From Acidobacteriota bacterium (GTDB lineage Bacteria > Acidobacteriota > Thermoanaerobaculia > Multivoradales > JAHEKO01), in the NCBI GenBank assembly GCA_030610025.1, contig JAUWSP010000135.1, forward strand, positions 1 to 7,181: 7,181 nt of DNA, in the 5' to 3' direction. The notes beneath the pieces were generated by a model. It saw only the letters and a program-made list of their open reading frames with translations. It was not told the origin of the DNA and searched no databases. The translations under genes were made by a program, and so were the position numbers. Every line of letters starts with the position of its first letter. The stretch's first letter is position 1. Below, one piece after another: positions 1-6,930 of the stretch.

Positions 1-34
1 CTTTGACGGAAAGGACGCTGTCGAGCTTGCAGAG

Positions 35-95
35 TTAGCCCGCATGATTCATGACCCCACTAGATACCGTGGGGCCCATGAATCATGCGGGTTAG
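35..95. repeat. Long palindromic element flanked by TTAG direct repeats
   Basis: An imperfect inverted repeat. The outer arms, 15 bases each at 39-53 and 77-91, are perfectly complementary (CCCGCATGATTCATG on the left). The inner arms CCCCAC (55-60) and GTGGGG (69-74) also pair, around an 8-base loop at 61-68. The only interruption is A54 facing CC at 75-76. TTAG stands immediately outside both ends (35-38 and 92-95), as a target duplication would, although wobble pairing could also extend the stem in RNA. No T-run follows on the plus strand, so it does not look like a standard intrinsic terminator. It may be a REP-like or miniature transposable element, or a processed terminator-like hairpin of an upstream gene. 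The structure is directly visible; its nature is inference. Confidence 0.75.
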
Positions 96-146
96 GTGGC
101 CGGCCAGGCAGAAACGACCCATTCCAGGAAACCACGCTCTACCCGG

Positions 147-155
147 TGCTAGAAT
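147..155 (+). promoter_or_regulatory. Extended -10 promoter for ispG
   Basis: TGCTAGAAT is an extended -10 element: TG, one base, then TAGAAT, which matches the sigma-70 consensus TATAAT at five of six positions. No good -35 hexamer lies 16-18 bases upstream, which is tolerable for an extended -10 promoter. Transcription would begin near 162, leaving a short leader that contains the Shine-Dalgarno sequence at 178-185. It sits 50 bases beyond the palindrome, so ispG probably has its own promoter rather than depending on whatever lies to the left. Confidence 0.5.
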
Positions 156-177
156 CGCGCGGCTCATCACGATGCCC

Positions 178-185
178 GAGGAGAG
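178..185 (+). promoter_or_regulatory. Shine-Dalgarno sequence that decides the ispG start
   Basis: GAGGAGAG is a strong ribosome-binding sequence. Its AGGAG core (179-183) ends six bases before TTG 190, which is ideal spacing. Relative to the in-frame ATG at 172 it lies inside the coding sequence, and that ATG has no recognisable site in front of it. This supports initiation at TTG 190. Confidence 0.6.
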
Positions 186-189
186 AGCA

Positions 190-1431
190 TTGGCGAAGCG
201 ACATCGAACTGTGGGTGTGCGAGTTGGATCGATTCAGGTCGGGGCAGGCGCCCCGGTTGTTGTCCAATCGATGACCAACACGGACACGGCCGACATCGAC
301 TCCACCTACCAGCAGGTGCGCGAGCTCGCGGAGGCGGGCTCCGAGCTGGTCCGCATCACGGTCAACACGGCTGAGGCCGCCGCCGCGGTGCCCGAGATCA
401 AGCGGCGTCTGGAGGATGTCGGTTGCCTCGCGCCGCTGATCGGAGACTTCCACTACAACGGACATGTGCTGCTCGCGCAGTTCCCGGAGTGTGCGGTAGC
501 GCTCGACAAGTTCCGCATCAATCCCGGCAACGTGGGGCATGGTGATCGGAGGGACGACAACTTCGCCACCATCTGTGGGATTGCCGTGGAGCTCGACACA
601 CCGGTCCGGATCGGTGTCAACGGTGGCTCCCTGAACCAGGATCTGGTCATGGAGAAGATGCGGCAGAACACCGACCAGGGACTGGGCAAGAGCTCGGAAG
701 AGATCCTCGACGATTGCATGATTCTCTCGGCTGTCCAGTCGACCGAGTTGGCTCTGGAATGCGGCCTGCGGCGGGATCAGATCATCCTTTCATGCAAGGT
801 CTCTCGGCCTCGCGACCTGATTGCGGTCTATCGCCGTCTGGCCTCCGAATCCGAGCAGCCTCTCCATCTGGGTCTGACCGAGGCCGGTATGGGGATGAAA
901 GGGCTCGTGTGGTCGGCTGCGGCCATGGCGGTGCTGCTCGAGGAGGGCATTGGGGACACGATCCGCATCTCCCTGACACCGAGACCGGGTGCCGATCGAC
1001 GCGAAGAGGTCTACGCCTGTTTGGAGCTCCTCCAGGCTCTCGGTCTGCGCCGCTTCGCTCCCAGCATTACCGCCTGTCCAGGTTGCGGACGGACGACTTC
1101 CACGACTTTCCAGGAGCTGGCCCAGAGGGTTCAGGAGTACGTGCGAGAACGCATGCCCCAGTGGAAGGAGCGCTTCGAGGGCGTCGAGACGATGACCGTA
1201 GCGGTCATGGGCTGCGTGGTGAACGGCCCAGGCGAATCGAAAGCCGCCAACATCGGTATCAGCTTGCCGGGAACCGGAGAGGCGCCACACTGCCCCGTCT
1301 ACGTCGATGGTCGCCAGATGACCAGCCTCCAGGGGACCTACTCCGAGCTTTCAGAAGCCTTCCGGGAGATCATCGAGGACTACGTCGAAACGAGCTATTC
1401 ACCCATCGAGCCAGCATCGGCCGAGAGCTGA
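190..1431 (+). CDS. ispG: 4-hydroxy-3-methylbut-2-enyl diphosphate synthase (IspG/GcpE)
   Basis: Converts 2-C-methyl-D-erythritol 2,4-cyclodiphosphate to HMBPP, the penultimate step of the MEP isoprenoid pathway, in the cytoplasm with electrons from ferredoxin or flavodoxin. The TIM-barrel half opens with the signature VVVQSMTNTDTAD and contains FRINPGN and LHLGLTEAGMG. The C-terminal half carries the expected [4Fe-4S] ligands: Cys296 and Cys299 in CPGCGRTT, Cys342 and Glu349 in GCVVNGPGE (numbered from TTG 190). The sequence between the second and third cysteine is about 11 residues longer than in E. coli, matching the Thermus-like form. From TTG 190 the protein has 413 residues, normal for the family. 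ATG 172 would add six residues but lacks a ribosome-binding site; ATG 85 lies inside the upstream palindrome. It looks intact and functional. The next gene follows after 48 bases on the same strand. Confidence 0.96.
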   Translation: MAKRHRTVGVRVGSIQVGAGAPVVVQSMTNTDTADIDSTYQQVRELAEAGSELVRITVNTAEAAAAVPEIKRRLEDVGCLAPLIGDFHYNGHVLLAQFPECAVALDKFRINPGNVGHGDRRDDNFATICGIAVELDTPVRIGVNGGSLNQDLVMEKMRQNTDQGLGKSSEEILDDCMILSAVQSTELALECGLRRDQIILSCKVSRPRDLIAVYRRLASESEQPLHLGLTEAGMGMKGLVWSAAAMAVLLEEGIGDTIRISLTPRPGADRREEVYACLELLQALGLRRFAPSITACPGCGRTTSTTFQELAQRVQEYVRERMPQWKERFEGVETMTVAVMGCVVNGPGESKAANIGISLPGTGEAPHCPVYVDGRQMTSLQGTYSELSEAFREIIEDYVETSYSPIEPASAES

Positions 1432-1479
1432 GCACCGATTCATGACATCGGCCAGCTCCGTGCCCGATCGGAGGTACAT

Positions 1480-1977
1480 ATGCCTGTCTCTTCAGAGGAC
1501 TATCGCGAAGCATTGCGGCACTTTCCGTCCGGGGTCACCATCGTCACCATCAAGGCCGGTGAGCAGATCCACGGTTTGACGGTGTCGGCCTTTGCGTCGG
1601 TGTCGCCCGACCCGCCGCTGATCGCAGTGATGATCGACCATCGACACCATGCCTACCCGTTGTTGGAGGAGGAGGGTGCCGTGTTCGCGGTCAATATGCT
1701 GCGAGAAGATCAGCTCGACTTGTCCAACCGCTTCGCCTGGGTGAAGGATGAAGACCGGTTCAGCGAAGGCAACTGGCAAACGGCGATGACTGGAGCTCCA
1801 GTCCTGGCGGACGCGCTGGCCTGGCTCGACTGCACGATCCATGGTAGGCGGCCTGCCGGGACCCACACGATCTATCTTGGCGAGGTGCAAGCGAGTAATG
1901 TTCCGGAGCCCGAGGCGCCGCCATTGGTCTACTGGAATCGGGGCTATCGGAGGGTTCATCAGCACGAAGAAGAGTAG
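1480..1977 (+). CDS. Flavin reductase-like FMN-binding protein
   Basis: A 165-residue protein of the flavin reductase-like domain family (split beta-barrel, as in HpaC and RutF), which binds FMN and typically uses NAD(P)H to reduce flavin for a partner oxygenase or other acceptor. Visible family signatures are FPSGVTIVT (15-23), GLTVSAFASVSPDPPLI (32-48, the phosphate and isoalloxazine region), GTHTIYLGEV (127-136, where relatives often have GDH) and PLVYWNRGYR (148-157). The length is typical of the small single-domain members. The start is clear: GGAGGT at 1470-1475 lies four bases before the ATG. It follows ispG by 48 bases without an obvious terminator, so the two are probably co-transcribed. 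No oxygenase is nearby to act as partner, so the substrate and the physiological acceptor are unknown. Family assignment is firm, role is not. Confidence 0.88.
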   Translation: MPVSSEDYREALRHFPSGVTIVTIKAGEQIHGLTVSAFASVSPDPPLIAVMIDHRHHAYPLLEEEGAVFAVNMLREDQLDLSNRFAWVKDEDRFSEGNWQTAMTGAPVLADALAWLDCTIHGRRPAGTHTIYLGEVQASNVPEPEAPPLVYWNRGYRRVHQHEEE

Positions 1978-2088
1978 GGCGGAGCTGGAATCGATCGAAT
2001 CGGACAGTTCCCAGGCACCGATCTTGAATAAGAGAGGGAAACTGCTGGCCGGGTAGGAGTCACCCTGCCGCCGAAATGAGGTTTGAGT

Positions 2089-5000
2089 TTGAATTCGAGC
2101 AACAAACAGGGTGAATTGCGCCATCTCTGCACCCGGCGTCCCTGGGCACGATATGCGTCGCGGATTGCCGTTATGGCATGGCTGGGTCTTCTAGGGGCGG
2201 GCCGGCTCCGAGGCCAGCCGGTTGTCGAAGTCGGTCCGGGCCGCCATGAGATCGAGCTGGAAGCCCTGGATCCGGCGGGCGAGGTCGTGACCGATCAGGT
2301 TGCCGGCCGGGTCGAAGCCCTTGTCGATGGGCAGGCCGCACCGATCTCCGAGCTGGGAGAGGCCAGCGGTGAGTGGCGGGTGGTGTTGTTGTTCGACCAG
2401 GTCCTGACGAGTCCCCTGGACTTCGGCAACGCAGCGCTGCAGCTGGCGGAGCGCTCCAGGGAGCTGACTCGGCTGGGCCCCGTCGAGATCCTTCTCGCCG
2501 GTCGCGAGATGAGAACCGGTCTGCCTGCCACCCGCGATCCGGATGTCCTGGAGCAGGCTCTCCACTGGATTCGACTCCGGGAAGACTCCGACAACCTTCA
2601 GGAAGAGCTGCGCTGGAGCCTGATGGAGGACCTGGGCCTCCTCGACGATGAGGAGACTCCCTCGGGGAGTGTCCGCAGCGAACCAGCCGACATCGAGGCG
2701 CGAGTTCGGATGGCGGTCCGGGACGAGACAGAGCTGCTACGCGAATACCATGAACAACTGCTGCTTTGGGTGAGCGAGGAGACATCTCCGGGGCCCAAAG
2801 CCATCGTCATGGTGGCCAGCGGCTACGACGCCGAGCCCGACGAGTTCTACCGATCTCTTCTGGTGCGGGAGTACGGGGAGCCCACCGCCGCACGATTGGC
2901 TCCCCAGCCGGCGCGCCCTTCGGTGCTCGAAGTGGCTCAGACCTTTTCAGCCTACGGTTGGGCGGTGCTGCCCTACGTTCCCGAGCAAAGATCGAATGAG
3001 CTCCTGGAGCCGGAGGACGGTGCGCCAGTGGACCAGCAAGGCAAGACCAGGGTCGATGTCGTCATGCAGGATGGCCGCATTGTGGACAAGACGACCATCG
3101 GAATCGATCCCCTCAAGTGGCTCAGGGAGCGCCGCGAGAAGGCTCAGAAGGAAGAGGGTGGACCGCCCCTGGTTCTGGACCCGGCAGCGCCGTTGCAGGC
3201 GCTGGCCGAGGCCACGGGCGGGGAGTTGATTGGGGGTAAGTTCCAGCTCTCGGACCTGATCGAGCGTCTGCCGCAGCGGCGGCGGCTCACCGTCGATCTC
3301 GGTGAGATCGAGGCCAGCGCCCGGCCACTGTTGGAGGTTCGTCTGATCGCGGCCGGGGACGACTCGGGGCCGCTTCTCCGTTATCGTCGTTGGCTCTCCG
3401 AGGCAACGCCCGAGGTGGTCTCCCTGACCCGCGCCGAGCGTATTCTCCAGAACGAGCTGGATGAAGGCGAGTTGCCGGTGGTCGCGGCCTTGCAGCCGAG
3501 CGAGGACGGTCAGAGCACGCGGTTGGTGATCAAGAAGGATGTCTACGAGGCGGAGCAAGGAGCTCGATCCTCCCTCTTGCGTGTCACCGTGGCCGTTTCG
3601 AGAGAAGAAGAGCGGCCTGAGGTCTTCAACGAAGAGCATCCTGGCTGGGGGCTTGTCGGTGACGGCGAAGGCCCCGACGATTCCGTCTTGGAAATCGAGC
3701 TCGGTCGCCAACCGGATGGACCGGTCGTGGTGCTTGTAGAGGAGCTGGAAAGTGGTGTCTGGGGCGCGACTTTCGCCTCGTTTGTGGAGCCGGGTGCGAC
3801 GGTCTCCATGACCGACAGCCTGGAGTCCCTGGTCTTGCCTGCACCCCAGGTGATTCACCTCATGGCGCCCAGGCAGGGTTTTGCCATGGGGCGAACCCTC
3901 ATGGAGACCGTTATCTCCCGCGCCGACGTGGCGTCGGTGGAGTTCCTCATGGATGGGGAGAGCAAAGTGGTTCGGGACTCGCCACCTTTCAGCGCCAGCC
4001 TCGACATGGGACCGCTACCCCAGCCGAGACGGGTCACGGTCGTGGCACGGGACAGCGCTGGTGTGGAGTTGGGTCGCGACTATCTGGTCGTCAATGAGGG
4101 CTCGGGAGTCTTCGGTGTGCGGATCGTCAAACCCCGACCCGATGAGGCAGGTCATCAGCAGCGTTTTGCGGGACCGGTAGACGTCCATGCCCAGGTGGAG
4201 CCGCGCCGGGGCCAGGGAATCGATCGTGTCGAGTTCTATTGGAAGGACACCCTGGCGGCGACCCGCTATGCGCGCCCCTTCAGGCAGCGAATTGTCGTTC
4301 CCCCGGAGGCGCCTCGAGGCTTTATTCGGGTTGTAGCCTATCTGGAGGATGGCAACAGCTCGGAAGATGTGGTCTTTCTCAACAGCCCGGGCTCCAGTGA
4401 GAAGCTGCAGGTCAATTTGATGGAGCTCTACGTGGTCGTGACGGATCGCAAGGGCCGACCGGTCACGGACCTACCCCGGGAGAGATTCCGGGTTCTCGAA
4501 GACGGGGTGGCCCAGGATATAGGGACCTTCAGCGACGCGGGGGATTTGCCGCTGACAGTCGGTCTCGCCATTGACAGCTCGGCTTCGATGTTCGTCAAGC
4601 TGCCAGAAGTCCAATTCGCGGCGGCGGAGTTTCTGCGCGGCCTGGCAACGCGCCGGGATCGCGCCTTTGTCGTGGGTTTCGGCACGGAGCCCCGCTTGAC
4701 CCGCAATACGACATCCGATCTGCCGGAAGTCATCAAGTCACTCGACGTGCTGCAGCCCGACGGGCAGACCGGAATCTGGAAAGCCATCGTCTATTCCTTG
4801 GTGCAGCTGCAGGGAGTACCGGGAAAGAAGGCCCTCGTCGTGTACACGGACGGAGCCGACCAGGATCCCGACTTCGCCTACCGCACGGCGTTACGATTCG
4901 CACGCAAGGTCGGCGTTCCGATCTACGTGATCCTCTCCAACAACGAGATCAATCGAACCAAGGGCAAAGGTCTGAGCGTGCGGGGATTCTTGGAGCGCCT

Positions 5001-5217
5001 CGAGACCCTCGCTACCTCGGTAGGTGGGAAGGTCTTCTTCGCTCGAGTCGGCCAGGACTTGCAAGACGTCTATACGGAGATCGACGAGGAGTTGCGCAAT
5101 CAGTACCTCGTGGGCTACTACTCGCAGTACACGGGAGGAGAGGAGTGGAGGCAGATCGAGGTCGGAGTCGAGGGTGGCGGCTTGAACGCACGCACGATCG
5201 CGGGGTACTACCGGTGA
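2089..5217 (+). CDS. Secreted protein with tandem VWFA-related and Ig-like domains
   Basis: A protein of about 1042 residues, probably exported: an arginine-rich start is followed by a hydrophobic stretch at 26-38 (IAVMAWLGLLGAG). Residues ~97-406 resemble a VWFA-related module with a degenerate metal site: strand VVLLFDQVLT has D103 but lacks the DxSxS serines, and LAEATGGELIGG near 372 matches the end of that fold. Residues ~407-586 are unrecognised. Two Ig-like repeats follow (~587-669, ~675-765; compare VEFLMDG and VEFYWKD). The C-terminal VWFA-related domain (~771 to end), of the kind expanded in Acidobacteriota, includes FRVLEDGVAQDIGTF and a complete MIDAS: D829-S831-S833, T894, and D921 in YTDG. 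It likely binds a protein or ligand at the envelope; the partner is unknown. Start: GAGG at 2078-2081 suits TTG 2089; TTG 2083 is too close to it, TTG 2116 is possible, and ATG 2173 would remove the basic signal region. Confidence 0.9.
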   Translation: MNSSNKQGELRHLCTRRPWARYASRIAVMAWLGLLGAGRLRGQPVVEVGPGRHEIELEALDPAGEVVTDQVAGRVEALVDGQAAPISELGEASGEWRVVLLFDQVLTSPLDFGNAALQLAERSRELTRLGPVEILLAGREMRTGLPATRDPDVLEQALHWIRLREDSDNLQEELRWSLMEDLGLLDDEETPSGSVRSEPADIEARVRMAVRDETELLREYHEQLLLWVSEETSPGPKAIVMVASGYDAEPDEFYRSLLVREYGEPTAARLAPQPARPSVLEVAQTFSAYGWAVLPYVPEQRSNELLEPEDGAPVDQQGKTRVDVVMQDGRIVDKTTIGIDPLKWLRERREKAQKEEGGPPLVLDPAAPLQALAEATGGELIGGKFQLSDLIERLPQRRRLTVDLGEIEASARPLLEVRLIAAGDDSGPLLRYRRWLSEATPEVVSLTRAERILQNELDEGELPVVAALQPSEDGQSTRLVIKKDVYEAEQGARSSLLRVTVAVSREEERPEVFNEEHPGWGLVGDGEGPDDSVLEIELGRQPDGPVVVLVEELESGVWGATFASFVEPGATVSMTDSLESLVLPAPQVIHLMAPRQGFAMGRTLMETVISRADVASVEFLMDGESKVVRDSPPFSASLDMGPLPQPRRVTVVARDSAGVELGRDYLVVNEGSGVFGVRIVKPRPDEAGHQQRFAGPVDVHAQVEPRRGQGIDRVEFYWKDTLAATRYARPFRQRIVVPPEAPRGFIRVVAYLEDGNSSEDVVFLNSPGSSEKLQVNLMELYVVVTDRKGRPVTDLPRERFRVLEDGVAQDIGTFSDAGDLPLTVGLAIDSSASMFVKLPEVQFAAAEFLRGLATRRDRAFVVGFGTEPRLTRNTTSDLPEVIKSLDVLQPDGQTGIWKAIVYSLVQLQGVPGKKALVVYTDGADQDPDFAYRTALRFARKVGVPIYVILSNNEINRTKGKGLSVRGFLERLETLATSVGGKVFFARVGQDLQDVYTEIDEELRNQYLVGYYSQYTGGEEWRQIEVGVEGGGLNARTIAGYYR

Positions 5218-5227
5218 GGCCTGGACC

Positions 5228-5764
5228 ATGTCGTTCTTGAAAATCCTGGGTTTCGGAGGCGAAGAGGCTTCGCAAGAGGCCGGGGGAACAGCCACCGTCC
5301 GGAAGATCGTCGCCGAGTTGGAGATGATGGACCCCGACAAGGCTCGCTACGTTGCCGCCTTCGCCTACATTCTGGGGCGGGTGGCGCACGCCGACCTGGA
5401 CATCAGCGAAGTGGAGACCCGCAAGATGGAAGAGGTCATTCGCCGGCTCGGACATCTGCCTGAAGAGCAGGCCATACTGATCGTGCAGATCGCCAAGAGT
5501 CAGAATCGCCTCTTCGGACATACGGAGAATTTCCTCGTGACCCGGGAGTTTGTACAGGTTTCGACCGCAGAGCAGCGACAAGAGCTCCTCGACTGTCTCT
5601 TTGCAGTCTCTGCCGCCGACGAGTCCATCACCTCGGCAGAGGAGGCTCAGATCCGCCAGATTGCCAGCGAGTTGGGGTTCAGCCACCGCCAATTCGTCGA
5701 GGCTCGCAAGGTCTACTCCCAGCACAGAGAAGTGCTGAAATCCCAACAGAAAACCTCTTCCTGA
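5228..5764 (+). CDS. TerB-like family protein
   Basis: A 178-residue, largely helical protein of the TerB-like (tellurite resistance/DjlA N-terminal-like) superfamily. Two acidic helix-turn motifs mark the fold's internal duplication: AHADLDISEVE at residues 53-63 and AADESITSAEE at 129-139, about 75 residues apart. Both have the usual alanine-aspartate, hydrophobic, then glutamate spacing associated with metal-binding acidic residues in TerB. There is no signal peptide or membrane segment, so it is probably cytoplasmic. TerB-like proteins are linked to stress and envelope-associated complexes, but this one need not confer tellurite resistance and the window has no other ter genes. It starts 10 bases after the VWA protein stops; a GGTGAGG sequence overlapping that stop ends eight bases before the ATG, which suggests translational coupling. 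Family assignment is good, function unknown. Confidence 0.82.
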   Translation: MSFLKILGFGGEEASQEAGGTATVRKIVAELEMMDPDKARYVAAFAYILGRVAHADLDISEVETRKMEEVIRRLGHLPEEQAILIVQIAKSQNRLFGHTENFLVTREFVQVSTAEQRQELLDCLFAVSAADESITSAEEAQIRQIASELGFSHRQFVEARKVYSQHREVLKSQQKTSS

Positions 5765-5791
5765 GTCGATTTCCGAGGTCTCGACGCTCGG

Positions 5792-6775
5792 TCAGTGAGC
5801 CTTGATCGAGGCTCGCTCGCTGGCGGACTCCACGGGCGGAGAGTCGGAGCCGGGGTCAGCGGCCGCGGTCCCTGGTTTTGCCCAGCGGCGGTGTGCCCAG
5901 AGCCAGAATTCCGGCCACTCCCGGATCGCTTCTTCGATCGTGCGGAGGTATTGCAGGGTGAGGCGATCGACCGCATCCTCGCCGTTGGACTCGGGAAAGA
6001 TCGGCGGCCGATAAACCAGGCGGCAGCGTCTCCAGCCCTCCAATGGAATTCCGAATACAGGAACCACTGGGGCGCCGGTACGCAGAGACAGTCGTGCCAT
6101 CAGGGGCGTCGTGTAGGCCGGGTGGCCAAAGAAGTCGTAGGCTTTTCCTTCGTTGGGGTGGACACGCTGATCGATCAGCAGGCCAGTGATGCCACCGCCC
6201 CGTAGGGTTCGAATCAGCTGGCGCGCCGCACCGCGTTTCATGATCGTCCGGTTTCCGAAGCGCTCTCGTATGCGGCGGATCTCGCCTTCCAGATAGGGGT
6301 TGTCGAGGGGCCGAGCGACGAAGGACACCGGCTTGCCCCGAAGCACAGGAGCCTGCGCGAGAGCCTCCCAGTTCCCGATGTGGGCGGTCATCAGCAAGAT
6401 GCCTTTTCCCGCTCGCTCGGCCAGTTCGAAATTCTCCCAGCCTTCGAAATCGAGACGGTCCAGGTAACTCTCGCGGTCGAGATCCGCAGAGGTGGCGAGC
6501 TCGACTGCCGCTGTGCCGATGTTGCCAAAGGACTTCTTCGCGATGCGCTTGCGGTCGGCAAGCGGCCACTCGGGAAAAGCGAGCTCGAGGTTTTGCAGCG
6601 CAACTCGTCGATGTCTGGCGTCCAGAAGGTAGCCGAGCCGACCGCCCCATCGCCCGAGAGCCAGCCGTGTCGTCTCGGGCAGCAGGTTCACCAGGAACTT
6701 GGCTCCCCTATAGGCGCCCAACTCCAGCTTGTAGCGGACCGGGTGCTCTTTCGATCGCTGAGCTCTGTGCGTCAT
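5792..6775 (-). CDS. LpxL/HtrB-family lysophospholipid (lipid A) acyltransferase
   Basis: A 327-residue member of the bacterial lipid A biosynthesis acyltransferase family, which transfers secondary acyl chains to lipid A or a related lipid at the inner membrane. The catalytic HX4E motif is HIGNWE (H132, E137). Other family blocks are VARPLDNPYLE (153-163, with R155), LLIDQRV (199-205), FFGHPAYTTPLMARL (215-229), TGAPVVPVF (233-241) and the C-terminal WLWAHRRWAK (291-300). A hydrophobic anchor is weak but residues 25-50 could be membrane-associated. About 27 polar residues extend beyond the last conserved block. Whether it acts like LpxL, LpxM or an ornithine-lipid or related enzyme cannot be decided here. 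It converges on the TerB-like gene, with 27 bases between the two stops. No clear Shine-Dalgarno precedes the ATG, and a short hairpin lies just upstream. Confidence 0.93.
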   Translation of the reverse strand: MTHRAQRSKEHPVRYKLELGAYRGAKFLVNLLPETTRLALGRWGGRLGYLLDARHRRVALQNLELAFPEWPLADRKRIAKKSFGNIGTAAVELATSADLDRESYLDRLDFEGWENFELAERAGKGILLMTAHIGNWEALAQAPVLRGKPVSFVARPLDNPYLEGEIRRIRERFGNRTIMKRGAARQLIRTLRGGGITGLLIDQRVHPNEGKAYDFFGHPAYTTPLMARLSLRTGAPVVPVFGIPLEGWRRCRLVYRPPIFPESNGEDAVDRLTLQYLRTIEEAIREWPEFWLWAHRRWAKPGTAAADPGSDSPPVESASERASIKAH

Positions 6776-6787
6776 CTTTGTTGATCT

Positions 6788-6805
6788 GACATCTTGGTAG
6801 ATGTC
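6788..6805 (-). promoter_or_regulatory. Short hairpin in the acyltransferase leader
   Basis: On the plus strand GACATCT (6788-6794), TGGT, AGATGTC (6799-6805) form a perfect 7-base-pair stem with a 4-base loop. In the acyltransferase transcript it ends 12 bases upstream of the start codon, where a ribosome-binding site would be expected. It could influence initiation, or be chance; no T-run adjoins it, so it is not a terminator. Confidence 0.4.
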
Positions 6806-6869
6806 GACTCCTCGACCCAGGGAGTGGTGGGCACATCAACCACCCTCCACCTGTTGTTCCCAGGATAGG

Positions 6870-6904
6870 AAAAAGCCGCCGCCTGCCTGCTGGCAGGTGC
6901 GGCT
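6870..6904 (-). terminator. Intrinsic terminator of the FAD-subunit gene
   Basis: On the minus strand a strong GC-rich hairpin is followed directly by five T residues (plus-strand A-run 6870-6874). The stem pairs AGCCGC (6874-6879) with GCGGCT (6899-6904) and CCTGCC (6882-6887) with GGCAGG (6892-6897), with G6881 and T6898 as a wobble pair, C6880 bulged and a TGCT loop. It begins 26 bases beyond the stop of the minus-strand gene, so it should isolate the acyltransferase from read-through. Confidence 0.85.
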
Positions 6905-6930
6905 CGAGGCATTATAACCGTGGTATCTGT

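Larger units (their letters stand above)
6776..6930. other. Intergenic region between two minus-strand genes
   Basis: This 155-base gap separates the C-terminal end of the molybdenum-hydroxylase FAD subunit from the acyltransferase gene. It contains a terminator for the former and a small hairpin in the leader of the latter, both listed separately. I found no convincing -35/-10 pair for the acyltransferase in the stretch 6776-6868, and no open reading frame of note. Confidence 0.6.

Noticed and set aside
3..38. Possible tail of an upstream plus-strand gene ending at TAG 36-38
   Set aside because: Only eleven codons are visible and other frames are also open across this stretch, so no gene can be supported.
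85..189. A longer ispG start at ATG 85 giving 448 residues
   Set aside because: That ATG lies in the right arm of the palindrome, upstream of the predicted promoter, has no ribosome-binding site, and the added residues do not resemble IspG N-termini.
1435..1451. CCGAT and ATCGG inverted repeat between ispG and the flavin reductase gene
   Set aside because: A 5-base-pair stem with a 7-base loop and no T-run is within chance expectation in GC-rich sequence.
2076..2114. A 12-codon reading frame overlapping the start of the VWA gene, ending one base before TTG 2116
   Set aside because: It has no ribosome-binding site of its own, and its ATG overlaps the likely Shine-Dalgarno of the VWA gene; a coupling leader is possible but unsupported.
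1492..2124. Long minus-strand reading frame opposite the flavin reductase gene
   Set aside because: It mirrors a confidently assigned gene, resembles no known family, and is a typical antisense open frame of GC-rich DNA.
5773..5814. Small inverted repeats between and at the ends of the converging TerB-like and acyltransferase genes (CCGAG/CTCGG; GAGCCT/AGGCTC)
   Set aside because: The stems are only five and six base pairs, no T-run follows on either strand, and the second lies in the acyltransferase coding sequence, so a bidirectional terminator is not supported.
6911..6916. A perfect TATAAT on the minus strand
   Set aside because: The nearest -35-like sequence (TAGACA) is only 11 bases away, and transcription from it would start at the terminator hairpin and stop at once.
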